From positions 1-24,439 of the forward strand of contig UQRL01000037.1 in assembly GCA_900543555.1 (NCBI GenBank): a DNA stretch of 24,439 bases. Reading direction: 5' to 3'. A program made the translations under genes and the position numbers. This stretch comes from an uncultured Oscillospiraceae bacterium (lineage in GTDB: Bacteria > Bacillota > Clostridia > Oscillospirales > Acutalibacteraceae). The notes beneath the pieces are model-generated. The model ran no database searches. It was given only the letters and a program-made list of their open reading frames with translations, and had not been told where the DNA came from. Below, in pieces: positions 21,490 through 24,439 of this stretch (position 1 is its first letter; each line of letters begins with the position of its first letter).

Positions 21490-24439
21490 ATGAAGAAAAG
21501 CAAGTTTCTGAAGAAATCACTTGCGATGCTTCTGGCTGTCATGCTGGTCGTCGCAATGATTCCGCTCAGCGCTGCGGCTGCGGAGACTCCTGTCATTTCA
21601 CAGATCACTGTGAATGACGTGGTCGCTACCGGCAGCGGCGATGCCTACACCGCGGAGATCGCTGATCCCGGTACAGGTGCTGTTAAAGTTGCTGTTACGC
21701 TGCAGAATGGCGTAGGCAGCATCAATCGGAAGGATGAAACTCAGAATGATGGTGTGTACGTTTTCACTCTGAGCGACGAAGAAAAAGAGGCGAAGTCCGT
21801 TTCCTTCGACGTGTATGACACCGATGGTGTGAAGACTGCCACTGTCACCGTTACCTACACCGTGACTGCCAAGAACACCGACACCTCCATCAAGTCTCTG
21901 ACTGTGGACGGCATGTACGATGTGTCCTATGTGGGCAATGCCTACACCGTGGTTGTTCCCTATGGCACTGCTTCCGCTTATGTTAACATCACTCCCAATA
22001 GTGACAAAATCCAGGGTATCAGCGGTGCAACTAAGCAGACGGATGGTTCTTACAAATCCAATAGCGCAGTTCCTGTTGACGCTTCCACTGGCACTTCCTT
22101 TACTGTAACTGCCGAGAGCGGCAACAAGGCTGTGTACACTGTGAAGCTGGTCTCTGCCAAGGCTTTCACCGAGTTCTCTGTGGCTGGCGAGCGCAAGGCC
22201 GCTGATATCAGCCGCGTGACCGAGAACTACGCTGGGGACAAGACCGTTGAGATCCATATGCCCTATGGCACTAAGGCCGATGATAAGGGCAGCTATAAGT
22301 TCACTCCCACTTTCACCAAGGCGTACGCTTCTGCTCAAATCATTGCTAACTATGATGGCAATGCCAATACCGAAATTGTCAGCGGCACCGAATATGATTT
22401 GAATAAGTTTGACGGTGTCTCTTTGAGCGCTAATGGTGAAATCACCTCTGCGGAGGTTGCCCTGACTGTGAAGTACAGCGAGGACAGCGAGGAAACATGG
22501 AAACTGAAGTTTGAAGTTCCCTCTCAGGATCCCGTGGCTGCTATCAAGGGCCTGTCTGTGGGCAACTATGCCGCTACTATTGACGGCACCAACATCACCT
22601 TGGAGCTGCCCAAGTCCCTGCGTGTTAAGAACGGTGCGATTGTTCTGAGCAGCGATACCACCAGTACTGTTACCGTGCTTGGCACTGACGAAAATGATGA
22701 TCCTATTTTACTAAGTGCCATTGATCTGACCAAGGATTCCTATATCCTGCGGGCTACTGCTGCCGGCCAGGAAGGTAACAATCCCAAGCAGGTGGTTGAC
22801 TACAAGCTGACCATCAAGACTGCCGCTGCCACCCCCGCTGCCATCACCGACATGACTCTGGAAGACAAGGATGGCAAGCAGTACGAAGGCAAGATCGACA
22901 ATGGTGCTGGCACCATCACCTTTGAGGTCCCCTATTCCACGAAGGCGCGTGCCGACGTTCAGGATTGGAAGCTGTTCTGGACTGCCAGCAGTGGCTCCAC
23001 TGTGGAAGATCTGCGCATCTCTGGTTCTAAGCTGAGCGATATTACCAACCAGGATATCATTCCTGCTGGCGGCGCGGAAGGCTTTAAAGACGCTGCTGCT
23101 ACTGGCAAGGCGGCTTTTGTTGTTGAAACTCCCGAGCTGGACAGCAAGACTTATAAGATCGTCTTCAAGAACGCTGCTGCCAAGACCAACAGCACCCTGG
23201 GTGCCGTCAGCCTGACCAGCGCGAATAAGTATGATGACATCAATGACACGAACACTGTCGATGCTTCCATCTCCGGCAAGAAGATCACCGCGAAGGTTGC
23301 TTACAATCAGTGGAATGCCCGGAATCCCCTGAAGACTGCTTATGTAGCTACTACTCTTCCCGAGGGAGCTACCCTGTACTATGTTGATTCTCAGAACAGC
23401 AATAAGCTGGTCAAGCTGGATGTTCTGAATGAGGACACTGAGGGCGCTGTCACTGTCAAGCTGCCCGATGCTGATGATTATAAGTACGAGAAGAACGCTT
23501 CTGGCTATAAGGCTCTGCAGCTGGTCGTTGTGAGTGAAGCTGTTACTGTTCCCGCTGACGCTGACATTGATGACATCACTGTGGACACCAATCTGGGCAA
23601 GCGCTCTATCTATGAGCTGACCCTGGAGAAGCAGGCTGCCCGTACTACCGCTGAAATCACTAGCTTCGGTGTGTACGACGCTGAGAACAAGACCACTGTT
23701 AAGGGTTCTGTCTCCGGAACTGATATCACCATCACTCTGCCCGCCTACTACGCTGATACCATGCGTAATGCTGCTTCTAAGCTGTACATTGACTACAGTG
23801 TGCGTGGCGGCGAGTCTCTGACTGTGGGTTCCGACCGCTTGACCGATCTGCTTCTGAAGGCTGACGGCTCTGTTGATTCTTCCTCCACCAAAGTGACCGC
23901 TCATAACGGCACTGCCAACACGGACAAGAAGATCACATTTAAGCCCTCTAGCTCTGATGTTGACATCACCACCATTACTGTCACTCCTGAAGATCCTAAT
24001 CTGGCCTCCAGTGCTGTGGACTATACTCTCACCGTAAAATTTGCTGACGCTGGCACCACTGCTAAGCTGAACAGCGTGACTATTAATGGTGTTACCGGCA
24101 CTCCCGACGCCAATAACAAGGTTGTCATCAATCTGCCCTTTGGCGCCGAAGTAACTTCTCTGGTTCCCACCTTCAACGTGGCTGCTAATGGTTATGTAGC
24201 TCTCACTAAGGAAGGTCATGAGGTTGCTGCTGATGCTTCCTATAACTTCGTTTCTGACAAAAAGTTTGTTGTTGTCTCTGAGAACGGCGTGAACAGCGCT
24301 ACTTACACCATCAGCGTGACCACCGCCGATCAATTCTCTGACGTTGATACCGGCGACTGGTTCTACAACAACGTGATGCGCGCAGTGGAGCTGGGCATCC
24401 TGTCCGGTTACTCTGACGGCACCTTCAAGCCGATGAACA
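21490..24439 (+). CDS. S-layer-type surface protein with repeated beta-sandwich modules and a C-terminal SLH domain (3' end outside window)
   Basis: At least 983 residues and still open at the window edge. It begins with a classical signal peptide: MKKSKFLKKS, a hydrophobic core LAMLLAVMLVVAMIPL, and a probable cut after SAAAA near residue 31. The mature part is rich in Thr, Ser, Ala, Val and Asp. It appears to consist of 7-8 degenerate ~100-residue modules, each with a [LV]-P-[YF]-[GS] turn: VPYGT ~157, MPYGT ~257, LPKSL ~373, VPYST ~480, LPAYY ~750 and LPFGA ~882. At the end DQFSDVDTGDWFYNNVMRAVELGILSGYSDGTFKP starts an SLH domain (~945 on), which binds secondary cell wall polymers. AGAGGG lies 8 bases before ATG 21490. 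Unlike its neighbours it uses many T-ending codons (GCT, ACT, TCT), fitting either high expression or a foreign origin. Confidence 0.92.
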   Translation, partial: MKKSKFLKKSLAMLLAVMLVVAMIPLSAAAAETPVISQITVNDVVATGSGDAYTAEIADPGTGAVKVAVTLQNGVGSINRKDETQNDGVYVFTLSDEEKEAKSVSFDVYDTDGVKTATVTVTYTVTAKNTDTSIKSLTVDGMYDVSYVGNAYTVVVPYGTASAYVNITPNSDKIQGISGATKQTDGSYKSNSAVPVDASTGTSFTVTAESGNKAVYTVKLVSAKAFTEFSVAGERKAADISRVTENYAGDKTVEIHMPYGTKADDKGSYKFTPTFTKAYASAQIIANYDGNANTEIVSGTEYDLNKFDGVSLSANGEITSAEVALTVKYSEDSEETWKLKFEVPSQDPVAAIKGLSVGNYAATIDGTNITLELPKSLRVKNGAIVLSSDTTSTVTVLGTDENDDPILLSAIDLTKDSYILRATAAGQEGNNPKQVVDYKLTIKTAAATPAAITDMTLEDKDGKQYEGKIDNGAGTITFEVPYSTKARADVQDWKLFWTASSGSTVEDLRISGSKLSDITNQDIIPAGGAEGFKDAAATGKAAFVVETPELDSKTYKIVFKNAAAKTNSTLGAVSLTSANKYDDINDTNTVDASISGKKITAKVAYNQWNARNPLKTAYVATTLPEGATLYYVDSQNSNKLVKLDVLNEDTEGAVTVKLPDADDYKYEKNASGYKALQLVVVSEAVTVPADADIDDITVDTNLGKRSIYELTLEKQAARTTAEITSFGVYDAENKTTVKGSVSGTDITITLPAYYADTMRNAASKLYIDYSVRGGESLTVGSDRLTDLLLKADGSVDSSSTKVTAHNGTANTDKKITFKPSSSDVDITTITVTPEDPNLASSAVDYTLTVKFADAGTTAKLNSVTINGVTGTPDANNKVVINLPFGAEVTSLVPTFNVAANGYVALTKEGHEVAADASYNFVSDKKFVVVSENGVNSATYTISVTTADQFSDVDTGDWFYNNVMRAVELGILSGYSDGTFKPMN

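Noticed and set aside
22711..24333. A 540-codon open frame on the minus strand opposite the surface protein gene
   Set aside because: Its translation is a low-complexity mix of Ser, Gly, Val and Ile that mirrors the codons of the plus-strand gene. It has no ribosome site or family resemblance, and the plus strand has a signal peptide and an SLH domain.

Overview
The window reads as GC-rich chromosomal DNA from a Gram-positive, probably spore-forming member of the Clostridia. The best guess is the Oscillospiraceae/Ruminococcaceae group. Three things support this: a near textbook SpoVT (AbrB-type sporulation regulator), an SLH-domain surface protein, and the Firmicute-type order rimP-nusA-ylxR-ylxQ-infB-rbfA-(nrnA)-truB-ribF-rpsO-pnp. 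Strong AGGAGG ribosome binding sites and several GTG starts fit as well. Genus and species cannot be fixed from sequence alone. No tRNA, rRNA, CRISPR array, integrase or transposase gene was seen.

Layout. Bases 1-222 hold the 3' end of a plus-strand gene for a proline-rich, leucine-rich protein. It runs tail to tail into proA with one base between the stop codons. From there to 21181 every gene is on the minus strand, so transcription runs from high to low coordinates. Read in that direction the blocks are: (i) a CPA2-type cation/proton antiporter followed by a two-domain metallo-beta-lactamase protein (21181-18424); (ii) a decayed SDR/mannonate-dehydratase hybrid pseudogene with its own promoter and terminator (18304-17169); (iii) spoVT alone (17052-16513), with a sigma-G-like promoter; (iv) the transcription/translation supercluster rimP-nusA-rnpM(ylxR)-ylxQ-infB (16473-11603), a 374-base hairpin-rich gap with a strong terminator, then rbfA-nrnA-SagB-like nitroreductase-truB-ribF-rpsO-pnp (11228-4076), closed by a terminator; (v) SCP2 protein-mnmA-proB-proA (3813-224), probably one operon. 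At 21490 the direction changes: a plus-strand surface-layer-type gene runs off the right edge.

How the genes work together. The central block is the conserved gene-expression cluster: ribosome maturation (RimP, RbfA), transcription elongation and antitermination (NusA), translation initiation (IF2), tRNA modification (TruB), RNA turnover (PNPase, NrnA), ribosomal proteins (S15, L7Ae family) and flavin cofactor synthesis (RibF). An FMN-type nitroreductase sits inside it, two genes from the FMN/FAD synthase. The proBA pair makes the proline precursor. MnmA thiolates the wobble uridine of tRNAs.

Most unusual items: the SDR::ManD fusion pseudogene at 17247-18217; the metallo-beta-lactamase with an N-terminal alpha/beta-hydrolase domain that appears to have lost its catalytic triad; the hairpin array between infB and rbfA; the 78-bp tandem repeat upstream of truB; the long rpsO-pnp intercistronic hairpin; and the intrinsic terminator just upstream of the surface protein gene, whose base composition differs sharply from all its neighbours.
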